A DNA stretch of 64,000 nt from Bacteroidota bacterium (GCA_023417935.1 JAEZDY010000018.1:1-64000); one strand, 5' to 3'; counted from the first letter of the stretch, positions 1-9,010 are shown. Notes: generated by a model from the letters alone, not told the origin. A program made the numbers and translations.

Positions 1-999
1 CCATGAAAAAGTATTATCCATATAAGTGGTATAAGCGAACATTCTTCCATCATTGGTAAATTTTGGATCAATTATATAACCATCCGCCCACCGGTTACTA
101 AATAATGGAAATTGTACCAGGGTATCACTCAAAAAATTACCCAGAGTATCCAATTTTAGAAGCATTGGGGGTCCAGCCTGATCAACATCAACTGCTCCAA
201 CATAAATATCTCCGCTTCCATTCTGAACCGAGTTATAGGCATTAGAGTACTGACTGTCGTCATCTCTTTGAAAAATCGAAATCTGTTTTTCATCCCTGCT
301 ACTGTCTGCAATTATCGTTATAGCTTTTAATCGTCCAACAATACTATCAGATGACCAATAACCTTTCCCGGTCATAAAGTAGTCCCCCTTTGCAGTTATA
401 ATCAGATCTGTCATACTGTATGGAAATAAATATGGATTATTCTCAGTGAGTGCATAGGGTTGAATCCACAAAAGTTCACCATTCGGGTCAAAACGGAAAA
501 GATGTATTTTTTTGTGAATCATATCACTATATTGATGGGTAAGCATAATGTACCCACCATTTGGCAATTCGCGAATCACTCTTCCCCAATCATAATTATT
601 ATCCGTTCTGAATGTTTTGCACCACTCAAGATTACCACAAGCATCTAGTTTAGTAACTCCAACATCGTTTACTGTCCAGTTTTCATGACTCCCACAAATG
701 ATCATGCCACCATCAGAAGTAGATTCAATATGAGCAGGGTAACTTCCCTGAGGCATTCCTGTACCAGTGCCAAGTATAATTTCATAAAGTAAATTACCAT
801 TAATATCGGTCTTTATAATCCAACCGCGGGTATTAGGATAATAATAACGTCCGCCAAGTATAACATAGCCTTGATCATAAGAAGTGTTTACACACTGTAA
901 ATCATCATAAACGCCAGGAACGCCATAAACTCTTTCCCACATTTGAGAATATGCATGTTGAACAAAAAGACAACAGAATATAAAAATAAGTTTTTTCAT
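1..999 (-). CDS. Secreted beta-propeller-like protein, C-terminus beyond the left edge
   Basis: The frame is open over 333 codons from an ATG at 999 to the left edge, so the C-terminus is missing. The product begins with a signal peptide (MKKLIFIFCCLFVQHAYS, then Q). The rest has repeated GG-Y-I-L-G / W-K-T-D-NG-L-W type strands, as in the long propeller-like proteins that Bacteroidota export by T9SS; a sorting domain would be expected outside the window. No catalytic motif is visible. The gene lies 35 bp downstream of the beta-helix gene on the same strand and probably shares its transcript. Function is unknown; surface or extracellular location is inferred. Confidence 0.75.
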   Translation of the reverse strand, partial: MKKLIFIFCCLFVQHAYSQMWERVYGVPGVYDDLQCVNTSYDQGYVILGGRYYYPNTRGWIIKTDINGNLLYEIILGTGTGMPQGSYPAHIESTSDGGMIICGSHENWTVNDVGVTKLDACGNLEWCKTFRTDNNYDWGRVIRELPNGGYIMLTHQYSDMIHKKIHLFRFDPNGELLWIQPYALTENNPYLFPYSMTDLIITAKGDYFMTGKGYWSSDSIVGRLKAITIIADSSRDEKQISIFQRDDDSQYSNAYNSVQNGSGDIYVGAVDVDQAGPPMLLKLDTLGNFLSDTLVQFPLFSNRWADGYIIDPKFTNDGRMFAYTTYMDNTFSW

Positions 1000-1034
1000 A
1001 TATAATGAGGCAGGATCCCCCTGGCATTTTTTGA

Positions 1035-3479
1035 TTAATGAATAATAGTAAATCTTGCTGTAGAGTGCGCCTTAGTGCCTGAAATCAATTGAATAAAATA
1101 ATTTCCTGCTTTTAGGTTTCTGGTGTCAATTAATAGTTGATCCTTTTGCTTACTCAACGAAAGTGACATTATCAGCTTACCATTCTCATCATAAATGATG
1201 ATGGAACCAACATTTCCTTCTTTGAGCCTATACTCTATGGTAACAAAATCTCTTGTTGGATTCGGATAAACTTTAACATAACGATTTAAGCTGAACGATT
1301 GATGTTTCTTATCTTTTCTTACATTAGTATTTTTAGTAAGATCAGGTACAAGATATGGTTCAGAATATTGCATTATGTCATTGGTTACCAATAAGGCTCT
1401 AGCACAAGAAGAAACATAAGTGCTTGAACTGGCCAAGAAATAATTCAAAGCATCGGTTATGGTAGAATTAATTATTTGATTATCAGTTAACCATTCCATA
1501 AAGGCTATTTGCTCTACAAGTTCTACAGATTGCGTATTGGTCAATTGATTTGATACAAACATACTATCCAAAGTACTTAAAGCTGTTATGGTGTCTCCAT
1601 CCTCTAATTCAAACCAGGCTTTCTTCATTTTGGAATGAAAACTATTATCAAAGTTAAGAAGATTAATGACACTATCAATAGAAACTGTGTTAGTATCGTT
1701 TAATGCTTCTGATAGCAACCTGTTTAATCCATACGCATAATTGCTTTGTCCAATTTGCATTCTTATTTCCATTAGCTCCCTTATTGACAAAGTATCCAAT
1801 CCTTCAAGTATTTCGTCCATCAGATATTCAGGCATTTGCTCTGTACGGCTATTCAACGATTGCATGACTTTATCTGATTTTACGCTACGTGGATTAGCTA
1901 CCATAAGATTACGAACCATAGCATTATTGAACACATTTTCATTAGTTATAACTGTTTGAATGACTGTATCAGACACGAATGGCGATGTATTTAAAAGGTC
2001 GTTATGAATTTCTATATTCTCATCCGGCAATGAAGTGTTAATCGTAAACAATTTGTCTTCAGTGTTGCCATCATCTATTAATAGCGTAAGTTCTGATTGA
2101 ATTGAATCAGCCGTTTCTTTTTCTGTCAACAGCTGCTGATCGATTGTTCCACCACCACCTGAAGTATTAGATGGGCAACAAGCTTTTGAATATGGGAGTC
2201 GAGAATCAAGTAGATATACATTAAAAAGGGAATAATTCGATGGAACTACATTCCAGCCACCTGTTGGTTCATGATGTGTGTATTGAATAAGTTCACAGTT
2301 ATTAAGAATTCCATAATAGCCGGTATTGGTAGGTAGATTAGAAAATAAATTACCTGCCGGTTTAGTACTATCCTCTGCTGAACCTTGGGCGTAAGCTATG
2401 CCATAGCCTGAAATAATTTGAGATCTTGTGATGGCGATGTCAAATTTAGTTCGTGTGAAGTCATTACATTTTATCCGAAGGCCACGTGAACCATCCTTGT
2501 TTCTATTTATGTCCTGTGGACAAATTCCAAACTCCAGATTTTTAAAAGTATTCTTATAGATATGGTTGTCGAGATCACCGCTATTATTAATTCTCATTCC
2601 TGTTGTGCCCATTTCAGGATTATCAGATAAAGCATATTCAAACTCGTTTTCTTCAATTACAAAGTTAGTAGAATAATCCAGGTATAAGCCTGTCTTTTTT
2701 ACTCCAACCTTGCTAACCTTGAAGTGGTTAAACCTCACATCTATATTGCTGGTGTTTAATGCATAAATACCACAATCATTAGAATTAAAGATTGAGTTAT
2801 TAACTTTAAAAGATTTAGTTCCGGTATTTGAAGTGGAATGTATTCCATAAACCAAATTTTCAAACTTACTTTTATACTCATCATCCTCAGGGCATGGCGT
2901 TGTTGGACACTGTCTGTCAACTACAAAATGTGAATTAACACTATAAATGCCGTGTTGAGGTATAGAAAGGTTCTCTAGAGGACTTACAGGACTTTCATTT
3001 TTGAAAGTGCACGCTCCAAAAAACAATCCACCAATCTCATTTAATCTAACAAAGTACTTTTTAGGATAGGTTGACAGAGGAGTACCGATAGTTTCGAATG
3101 TGCAGTTTTTAAAGTAACTGATTGATGAAGTATGGGTATAGCGTTCAAATTGAACGGCAGTTATATTATTCCTGAAGGTTGAGTTATCTGCCATGACTAT
3201 CCCACCGCCGGTTATCGGGTAATTGTCTGTGGGGTCATCAGGATTAAGACAATGCACCCCGATTCTGGCCTTTTCAATCACTGCACCATTTTTAAGATAC
3301 ACTATTCCCTGGTAGAGCGGACTTTGTCCGCCACCGGCTGTTCCCAAAACTTTAATACCACTCCATGGTTCAGAAGAACAATAACTTGAAACTGTGCCGC
3401 CATCAACAGTTAGAAAAGCACCCTTATTCACAATTATTGATTTATTGTATTTCATCTGAATCTTACCTTTTATTGTCAA
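1035..3479 (-). CDS. Right-handed beta-helix protein with T9SS sorting domain (N-terminus lost)
   Basis: 814 residues. Residues about 20-430 show the asparagine- and glycine-rich pattern of a parallel beta-helix (repeats such as FKNCTF, FEYAL, IYKNTFKNLEFG), 440-720 is a less regular spacer, and the last 75 residues are a type A T9SS sorting domain starting at VYPNPTRDFVTIEY. The only available start is TTG at 3479, overlapping the TGA of the upstream gene, and there is no signal peptide. A T9SS cargo must cross the inner membrane by Sec, so this half cannot be exported alone. I infer that it is the 3' part of one gene whose 5' part is the BNR-repeat frame at 3476-4441. An internal ATG is near 3455. 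Confidence 0.75.
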   Translation of the reverse strand: MTIKGKIQMKYNKSIIVNKGAFLTVDGGTVSSYCSSEPWSGIKVLGTAGGGQSPLYQGIVYLKNGAVIEKARIGVHCLNPDDPTDNYPITGGGIVMADNSTFRNNITAVQFERYTHTSSISYFKNCTFETIGTPLSTYPKKYFVRLNEIGGLFFGACTFKNESPVSPLENLSIPQHGIYSVNSHFVVDRQCPTTPCPEDDEYKSKFENLVYGIHSTSNTGTKSFKVNNSIFNSNDCGIYALNTSNIDVRFNHFKVSKVGVKKTGLYLDYSTNFVIEENEFEYALSDNPEMGTTGMRINNSGDLDNHIYKNTFKNLEFGICPQDINRNKDGSRGLRIKCNDFTRTKFDIAITRSQIISGYGIAYAQGSAEDSTKPAGNLFSNLPTNTGYYGILNNCELIQYTHHEPTGGWNVVPSNYSLFNVYLLDSRLPYSKACCPSNTSGGGGTIDQQLLTEKETADSIQSELTLLIDDGNTEDKLFTINTSLPDENIEIHNDLLNTSPFVSDTVIQTVITNENVFNNAMVRNLMVANPRSVKSDKVMQSLNSRTEQMPEYLMDEILEGLDTLSIRELMEIRMQIGQSNYAYGLNRLLSEALNDTNTVSIDSVINLLNFDNSFHSKMKKAWFELEDGDTITALSTLDSMFVSNQLTNTQSVELVEQIAFMEWLTDNQIINSTITDALNYFLASSSTYVSSCARALLVTNDIMQYSEPYLVPDLTKNTNVRKDKKHQSFSLNRYVKVYPNPTRDFVTIEYRLKEGNVGSIIIYDENGKLIMSLSLSKQKDQLLIDTRNLKAGNYFIQLISGTKAHSTARFTIIH

Positions 3480-4441
3480 ATTCCCGCCGGGTAGTATGGA
3501 ATTCTAGTAGTTATATCATGCCAACTTTCACCTTTATCATTAGATAAAACCACTCTCCTTCCGGAAGCCATTATACTGTTTGAATTAGTAGGATCCATTT
3601 CTATCTTTCGTAAATCTATATCCGGCAAAGTATCCTTTACATCCCAGGTCACTCCGGCATCTACACTCTTTACAATTCTGGCATTTTTCCTATGTTCCTC
3701 CTGAACTAGTGCATAAAAAGTTCCTGATGAATCAGGATCGGCAATCATTCCTTTAACAGTAAATGGATTGCCTTCTAAAAAATTAGAATTGAGTCCTGTT
3801 TCCTTCCACGTCAATCCATTATCCTCACTTTTTAAGATTCCCTTACCATACACCTTCCCCCAAGTGTCAAATCCTGTAGCTATATATATTGTATTAGGAT
3901 CAGTTTTGATAATTGACTCTATACCTGTTATGAGATATTTATCAGTGAGTGATCTCCATGTTGCCCCTCCATTGTTTGTAACAAATAATCCTGCAGTACC
4001 GGTGCCGGCATAAATATTTTGATCATCTATAACCAGAAGTGATGTCACAATACCTAATTCAGCAAGTACGCCAGTAGTACCGGTGACTGGACCCAGCGAG
4101 TTCCATTGTCCCGGCGTTCTATCATCATCTGTCAATAGAATATTTTCATATTCCTGGGCCAGATTTTGATGGTAAGTTGCCAGCGTTCCATTTTCATCAA
4201 CACGCGACTCCAAAAATGTTTTCCACCGTTGGAAATGCTTGAATCCATAAACGGAGTTTTTAATCCGGGAAGTGTCGGCACTAAAAAAAGCCTCCGTTGA
4301 ATCTCTGATTAAATAATAATTCTCCAAATGCCCATAAGTTCTCATCCAATACTGGGCTTGTGAAACCGTTGGACTTAAAGCCCAAATCATCACTAACGCA
4401 AAGAAAGCGATCTTTCCTCTGTTTTTTTTCATTTCATTCAT
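3476..4441 (-). CDS. Secreted BNR/sialidase-like repeat protein, 5' half of a split T9SS gene
   Basis: 321 residues with a signal peptide (basic MNEMKKNRGK, then a hydrophobic stretch ending SQAQ). From residue about 110 there are BNR/Asp-box-like units: LFVTNNGGATW, ILKSEDNGLTW, IVKSVDAGVTW, VVLSNDKGESW. Such units form propeller blades; no sialidase catalytic residues can be assigned. There is no sorting domain, and the frame stops at 3476 just after a blade, where the beta-helix frame opens. The simplest reading is one interrupted gene. A TAnnTTTG promoter lies at 4566-4573 with no gene between. Confidence 0.7.
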   Translation of the reverse strand: MNEMKKNRGKIAFFALVMIWALSPTVSQAQYWMRTYGHLENYYLIRDSTEAFFSADTSRIKNSVYGFKHFQRWKTFLESRVDENGTLATYHQNLAQEYENILLTDDDRTPGQWNSLGPVTGTTGVLAELGIVTSLLVIDDQNIYAGTGTAGLFVTNNGGATWRSLTDKYLITGIESIIKTDPNTIYIATGFDTWGKVYGKGILKSEDNGLTWKETGLNSNFLEGNPFTVKGMIADPDSSGTFYALVQEEHRKNARIVKSVDAGVTWDVKDTLPDIDLRKIEMDPTNSNSIMASGRRVVLSNDKGESWHDITTRIPYYPAGI

Positions 4442-4565
4442 GATTAATTTGTTTATGAATACTGTGAACTACTTCTAAGAGCTAAAAGAGGTAAGATCAA
4501 GTAAATGAAGTAGTTAATGTTTGCAGAGTGCAAATTGCGCAATGACTTCTCGCTTATAGAGCAGC

Positions 4566-4594
4566 CAAATATAAGGCAGAAAAATAATAATTCA
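4566..4594 (-). promoter_or_regulatory. Bacteroidota-type promoter of the 4441-1 operon
   Basis: Minus strand: -33 TTG at 4594-4592 and -7 box TATATTTG at 4573-4566, 18 bp apart. The leader to the ATG at 4441 would be about 115 nt. This matches the known TTG / TAnnTTTG consensus. Confidence 0.5.
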
Positions 4595-4695
4595 ACATTT
4601 AGCTAAAAATTATTATTATGTATCTATACATCTATATGTTTAGGTGCATTCTATATTTTTTTTCTTTCAAGGCAGAAATACCTTTGTGCATGAGT

Positions 4696-4968
4696 ACCTA
4701 ACCCCGCTTTAAAATCCGCCTTAAAAGGCGGAAGTGGGGGTGTTTGATTGCATTCTTAACCCCGCCTTAAAAGACGGGGTTATTTGATGCAACAACCTGG
4801 CAAAAACAGGATATCCCGCAACTTCAGAAACTGTTCAAATGATCCCATACTTACACCCCCTCCGGGGGTTCTATTTCTATTCTTTATTGCTAATTCTAGA
4901 CTATTTACACCCCCGCTGGGGGTTAGAAAGGTCTTGAACTCCTCCCCTCGATAAAAACTCGGGGACCA
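4696..4968. repeat. Cluster of GC hairpins in a gene-free gap
   Basis: The gap 4442-5109 holds no gene. Hairpins: 4716-4731 (CCGCCTT/AAGGCGG), 4757-4782 (12-bp arms with one mismatch, AACCCCG core), two ACACCCCC-GGGGGT palindromes near 4853-4870 and 4908-4926, and a 25-bp element at 4944-4968 whose exact reverse complement recurs at 53774-53798. None has a clear U-tract terminator. Confidence 0.65.
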
Positions 4969-4987
4969 TTCCATGCATATGAACTAT

Positions 4988-5086
4988 TTGAACCCCTTGA
5001 ACAACTTGAACAACTTGAACACCTTGAACCCCTTGAACCCCTTGAACTCCTTGAACCCCTTGAACACCTTGAACTATTTGAACAAT
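4988..5086. repeat. Perfect 9-bp-period array, 11 units of TTGAACNNN
   Basis: TTG recurs at 4988, 4997, 5006, 5015, 5024, 5033, 5042, 5051, 5060, 5069 and 5078. The first six bases of each unit are invariant TTGAAC; the last three vary (CCC, AAC, ACC, TCC, TAT, AAT). A minus-strand reading gives VQG tripeptides but no credible gene. The last unit supplies a TTG 17 bp upstream of the TATCTTTG promoter box of the next gene. Confidence 0.9.
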
Positions 5087-5105
5087 CTTGTTTTCCTTAT
5101 CTTTG
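5078..5105 (+). promoter_or_regulatory. Promoter abutting the ureohydrolase start
   Basis: -7 box TATCTTTG at 5098-5105; candidate -33 TTG at 5078-5080, the last unit of the 9-bp array. Only four bases separate the -7 box from the ATG at 5110, so the transcript would start at or next to the start codon (leaderless or nearly so). Confidence 0.5.
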
Positions 5106-5109
5106 CACA

Positions 5110-6189
5110 ATGAAAAAAGATAATTTTGACCCCAACAGTGCCGCAACCGGGGATGGTATTTATGGGTTGCCGTTTACTGCTGAGGAGGCCTCACTTGTTA
5201 TTTTGCCTGTGCCATGGGAAGTAACGGTTTCTTACAGTGCGGGCACAGCAGGTGCTCCACAGGCTATTTTTGATGCTTCATTTCAGGTTGACTTGTATGA
5301 TCCTAATGTGAAGGATGCCTGGAAACTGGGCATTGCCATGGACAGCATTGACAATGAACTTTATGACCGCAGCAGCACTCTCCGAGAGCTGGCGGAGGAG
5401 TATATAAACATGTTCGTTAAAGGGGTGAAGCTTGAGGAATCGCCCAGAATGGTTGAGATCAGACAAAAAATAGAGGATGCAGGTCTGGTTATGAACCACC
5501 AGGTTAAAACTAAAGCACTTAATTATCTTGATAGAGGCAAAAAGGTGGCAGTGCTTGGCGGCGACCACAGTACCCCGCTAGGACTGATTGAGGCTCTTGC
5601 CGAAAGACACAGCGGGTTTGCTATCCTGCAGATTGATGCTCATGCTGACCTTAGAGTTGCGTATGAAGGGTTTGAATTTTCACATGCTTCCATAATGTAC
5701 AATGCCCTGAAGATACCACAGGTGAAGCAATTGGTGCAAGTGGGTATCCGCGATTACTGCGAGGCTGAACTGGATATGATCAATGCTTCTCCCAACATCA
5801 CTACCTTCTTCGATCATGATATGAAGCGGCAGATGTTTGAAGGCAAAACATGGGCTACAATCGCCGACGAGGTTATCAGCACTCTCCCTGAAAAGGTTTA
5901 CATCAGCATTGACATCGACGGTCTTGATCCGCGTTTCTGTCCCAACACCGGCACCCCTGTTCCCGGCGGTATGGAATATGATCAGGTGCTATATCTTATT
6001 GAAAAACTGGTCAGGTCAAAGCGCACCATCATAGGTTTCGACCTCAATGAAGTGGCTCCCGGTGATGACGAGTGGGATGCGAATGTTGCAGCAAGGCTTC
6101 TTTACAGGGTTGCTAACCTGGCGTTAGCCACCTCACCCCGGCCCTCTCCTCAAGGAGAGGGAGAAGACTCACAAAAGGCTGGTTATTAA
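5110..6189 (+). CDS. Agmatinase/arginase-family ureohydrolase
   Basis: 359 residues. This binuclear manganese hydrolase family cleaves a guanidino substrate (agmatine, arginine, guanidinobutyrate or formiminoglutamate) and releases urea or formamide; the exact substrate cannot be read from the sequence. Metal-binding motifs are complete: GGDHST, DAHADLR, SHAS and SIDIDGLDP. The catalytic domain ends near ANLALA. The last about 20 residues (TSPRPSPQGEGE and on) are encoded by a REP-like repeat that entered the 3' end, so the native stop codon has been replaced. The protein is cytosolic. It stands alone, with its promoter directly against the ATG. Confidence 0.88.
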   Translation: MKKDNFDPNSAATGDGIYGLPFTAEEASLVILPVPWEVTVSYSAGTAGAPQAIFDASFQVDLYDPNVKDAWKLGIAMDSIDNELYDRSSTLRELAEEYINMFVKGVKLEESPRMVEIRQKIEDAGLVMNHQVKTKALNYLDRGKKVAVLGGDHSTPLGLIEALAERHSGFAILQIDAHADLRVAYEGFEFSHASIMYNALKIPQVKQLVQVGIRDYCEAELDMINASPNITTFFDHDMKRQMFEGKTWATIADEVISTLPEKVYISIDIDGLDPRFCPNTGTPVPGGMEYDQVLYLIEKLVRSKRTIIGFDLNEVAPGDDEWDANVAARLLYRVANLALATSPRPSPQGEGEDSQKAGY

Positions 6190-6276
6190 CTATTTAAAAA
6201 TGTCATTAATAGGGAAGTCATTAGCTTCTTTTTTAAGTCCTTCATCCTCTCCTTGAGGAGAGGACTGAGGTGAGGT
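6129..6276. repeat. Inverted pair of REP-like repeats
   Basis: Copy 1 (about 6129-6166, CCTCACCCCGGCCCTCTCC followed by AAGGAGAGGG) lies inside the ureohydrolase reading frame. Copy 2 (about 6238-6276) is in the opposite orientation. Each has an internal CTCCTCAAGGAG-type hairpin. Located between convergent genes, the pair could also act as a bidirectional terminator. Relatives occur at 8896, 39121, 49844, 50388, 53903 and 58532. Confidence 0.75.
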
Positions 6277-6284
6277 GCAATACC

Positions 6285-6968
6285 TTAGTCCCCAAACCTG
6301 TACCCAATGCCTGATTCTGTTATTAGCAGCGTCGGTTTTGCAGGGTTGTCCTCAATCTTCTTCCTTAGCTGGGCTATAAATACTCTAAGATACTGTGTTT
6401 GCTCAGCATAGCCATGTCCCCATATCTTATTAAGTATGAACTGGTGTGTAAGAACCCTGCCTTCGTTGCCGGCAAGCAGCGCCAGTAATGCGAACTCCGT
6501 AGATGTGAGTTTCAGAAGTTCATTGTTCTTTCGCACAACATGACTGATGAGATCGATGGACAGGTTTCCGGCAATTATTACCGGCGAATCGTTGGTAATG
6601 CTCACTGACCTGATAGAAGCCCGTATCCTGGCAAGGAGCTCACCACTCCTGAAAGGCTTTGTCAAGTAGTCGTTGGCACCATTATCGAGTGCTTTGATGA
6701 TGTCGGTTTCTGAATCGCGGACTGACAGGATGATAATGGGGTTAGTGTACCATTCTCTGAGTTTAACAAGAATCTCCTGCCCATCAATATCGGGCAAACC
6801 GAGGTCGAGTAATATAAGTGCGGGATTGAAGGTTGCGGCGTCAACCAGCCCGCTTTTGCCACGTTCAGCATGAATAATCCTGTACCCGTTTGCTGAAAGC
6901 GTAATGTCGAGCAATCGCCTTATTTGCAGCTCGTCATCTATTACAAGTATAGTTTCTTTCTCTAACAT
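6285..6968 (-). CDS. kdpE: KdpE-like OmpR-family response regulator
   Basis: 227 residues: receiver domain 1-120 with acidic pocket D11/D12, phosphoacceptor D55 (LILLDLGLPD) and conserved Lys in LTKPF, then an OmpR/PhoB winged helix (about 130-225) ending ITESGIGYRFGD, very close to the KdpE C-terminus. In the classical system KdpE activates the kdpFABC potassium pump; no kdp pump gene is in the window, so the target may be elsewhere or different. The gene starts 4 bp downstream of its kinase gene, so the pair is an operon. Confidence 0.85.
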   Translation of the reverse strand: MLEKETILVIDDELQIRRLLDITLSANGYRIIHAERGKSGLVDAATFNPALILLDLGLPDIDGQEILVKLREWYTNPIIILSVRDSETDIIKALDNGANDYLTKPFRSGELLARIRASIRSVSITNDSPVIIAGNLSIDLISHVVRKNNELLKLTSTEFALLALLAGNEGRVLTHQFILNKIWGHGYAEQTQYLRVFIAQLRKKIEDNPAKPTLLITESGIGYRFGD

Positions 6969-6972
6969 CGGT

Positions 6973-8130
6973 TCAGTTAATAAGTTCTGCTATTTCAGGC
7001 TGTTCTGATGGGATATTGATTGTAAAATCGGCACCCCCTTCTTTACGGTTCTCAACTGAAATGGTGCCTTTGTGGGCTTCAACAAACCCTTTAACAATTG
7101 ACAATCCAAGTCCTAAACCGCCTGATTTACTATTTTCAACCCTAAAAAACTTGTTAAAAACACTTGATATTTTGTCGGCCGGAAAACCGGGGCCTCTGTC
7201 GAGCACTTTAATCGCAAGCATATTGTTGGCATGAGAAATCCTTATAGTAATTTCAGAACCGGCAGGTGAATATTCTGCCGAATTGAAAAGCAGGTTATAC
7301 AGCACTTGTTCCATTAGTCCGAAATCAATCCTCACAAGTGGCATATCCTCCGGAATTTCAACCACAAGTAGAAAGTTCTTTAATTCCTCCTCAAGATCAG
7401 CGCTTACTTTATTGATCAGGTCATTGATATCATGCCAGTCGGCTCTTAGGGAGATCCTGCCACTTTCGAGCCTCGACATGTTTAAGAGGTTTTCAATAAC
7501 CCTGTTCAGGCGCATAGACGCTGTGAATATTTCATGCGACAGTTCCTCCTGTAACTCAGCCGTATGCTTCAGAGTAATCAGACTTTCTGCTGCGCCCATA
7601 ATGGTTGCTACCGGTATTCGCAGTTCATGCGATATTGAGTTAAACAGTGTTTTGTATAGCCTGTCTGATTCATCCAGAAACCTGGCTTTTTGCGCCAGTT
7701 CAGCCAGATATTCACGTTCAAGGGTAAGTTCGAGCATAGTATTTACATTCTTCTCACGGTCCTTTGCCATTTCCTCCTGTTGCTTTATGCGGCTGGTGAG
7801 CACCCCATTCAACATGGCAATCATGAAGAACATACCAAATAGTAAAATATCTTCAGTTTTTTCAATATGGAAGGTATAATGGGGGGGTATAAAGAAGTAA
7901 TTCCATACCAGAGCACTAAGTGTTGATGCAATCAGCACCGGAACAATCCGCATGAATGTTGCCAATATTGAAACCACAAACAGAAATATGTAAGGCACTA
8001 CATGGTAATTCTTTGTAGCTGCTAAAGGGGTACAAGCCAGGGCAACAAGGCCAACAGTTATGATAGCCAGCATATAATGGTATTTCCGTTGCTTCAGAAA
8101 TTTCATTATCATACCTGCAAATGCTTTCAT
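6973..8130 (-). CDS. KdpD-like sensor histidine kinase lacking the N-terminal KdpD/USP region
   Basis: 385 residues. Residues 15-110 form four closely spaced membrane helices (DUF4118 type), followed by a coiled coil, a HisKA domain (SISHELRIPVATIMG) and HATPase_c with N box NLLFNSAEYSP, G1 DRGPGF and G2 GLGLGLSIVKG. Full KdpD has about 900 residues with a cytosolic KdpD sensor and a USP domain in front; here translation begins just before the first helix, so those parts are absent rather than frameshifted. Such short forms occur in Bacteroidota. A TAGCTTTG box at 8162-8155 lies about 25 bp upstream of the ATG. It phosphorylates the adjacent KdpE-like regulator. Confidence 0.85.
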   Translation of the reverse strand: MKAFAGMIMKFLKQRKYHYMLAIITVGLVALACTPLAATKNYHVVPYIFLFVVSILATFMRIVPVLIASTLSALVWNYFFIPPHYTFHIEKTEDILLFGMFFMIAMLNGVLTSRIKQQEEMAKDREKNVNTMLELTLEREYLAELAQKARFLDESDRLYKTLFNSISHELRIPVATIMGAAESLITLKHTAELQEELSHEIFTASMRLNRVIENLLNMSRLESGRISLRADWHDINDLINKVSADLEEELKNFLLVVEIPEDMPLVRIDFGLMEQVLYNLLFNSAEYSPAGSEITIRISHANNMLAIKVLDRGPGFPADKISSVFNKFFRVENSKSGGLGLGLSIVKGFVEAHKGTISVENRKEGGADFTINIPSEQPEIAELIN

Positions 8131-8265
8131 AATTTCAGTGATTTTTAGTCATAACAAAGCTACCACTAATTTCCGCTTAATGCGACCAGAAGCTTTTAGT
8201 AAACAATATTAGCACAGTGTATACCTCTAGTCGGCCCAACACCATTAATACCGACAATATAAAGC

Positions 8266-8796
8266 ATGGGAGCACCGGGTGTTAAGCAGTTCAGGAATAT
8301 CAATAAAGCCATCTTCACTGGTTTTGAAGCAGGAGCTGATCTTCCTGTGACTGCCCATTCGGGCATCAGTCTCTCGGCAGGATATACCCTGGCATGGTTC
8401 CCCGAAGTTCCAAAAGTTACCTTTGAAGGCAATCTTGCATCAGGCACTGAAATTATTAATAACGATCCCATGGGCGAAATGCCTGCCTTTGAAACACAAC
8501 TCCAATTGTATTACGACTTTACTGCCATAAGACTCAAACCACAAGTTTCAGTCAGAGCCGTAGCAGCACAAAACCGGATATCAGAATCATACTACGAAGA
8601 AAAAACACCCGGCTACGTCATCACTGATTTTTCACTATTGTGGAATTTCTACAAACCCGTAACTCTATCAGCCGGCGTAAACAACCTCTTCAACGTTGCC
8701 TACTATGATCACCTCAACAGGCGCATCCCCGGAAGCACCCTCAACCTGTATGAACCCGGGAGATCGGTTTATGTGATGGTGAGGGTTGTTATTTAG
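8266..8796 (+). pseudogene. C-terminal remnant of a TonB-dependent outer-membrane receptor
   Basis: 176 codons whose sequence is the end of a TonB-dependent receptor barrel: alternating beta strands, FRNINKAIFTGFEAGADLP, LSAGVNNLFNVAYYDHLNR and the terminal strand ending VYVMVRVVI. Intact receptors have about 650-1000 residues with signal peptide, plug and full barrel. A TAA lies two codons before the first ATG and there is no signal peptide, so plug and most of the barrel are missing. It is best read as a 5'-truncated relic; its former ligand is unknown. Confidence 0.8.
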
Positions 8797-8801
8797 GGAC
8801 A

Positions 8802-8935
8802 AGGCTAAAGGCTAAGGGCTAAAGGCTAAAGTATAAAGTAAAAGGAAAGTTGTTGTAGGGACAGGTCGTGACCTGTCCACGTCACTGAAACGAGGGGCTC
8901 CCTCTCTTTGAGGAGAGGGCCGGGGTGAGGTGATT
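8802..8935. repeat. GGCTAAAGG word array, GGACAGGTC palindrome and REP copy
   Basis: 8802-8841 is a run of AAGGCTAAAGGCTAAGGGCT words. 8859-8878 is a palindrome (arms GGACAGGTC/GACCTGTCC, 2-nt loop). 8896-8935 is a REP-like CCCTCTC...GGTGAGG copy. All recur elsewhere in the window. Confidence 0.7.
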
Positions 8936-9010
8936 TAGGATTAGGTGTGTTATGTTTAATTCGTATCTTCGTTTTATTATTACAGTAAAATGCTCTTGAA
9001 ATACAGTAAA

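Noticed and set aside
4679..4686. TACCTTTG box on the plus strand
   Set aside because: Matches the -7 consensus but no gene or -33 element accompanies it; likely chance.
4988..5086. Possible CRISPR or iteron array
   Set aside because: Units are 9 bp with 3-bp variable parts; CRISPR repeats and spacers are far longer, there are no cas genes, and no replication initiator is near.
4901..5146. Minus-strand frame with VQGVQG tripeptide repeats
   Set aside because: It is the translation of the 9-bp TTGAACNNN array; no start context or homologous protein pattern.
7283..7879. 198-codon plus-strand frame
   Set aside because: Antisense shadow of the KdpD-like kinase, Ser/Leu-rich as expected for such shadows.
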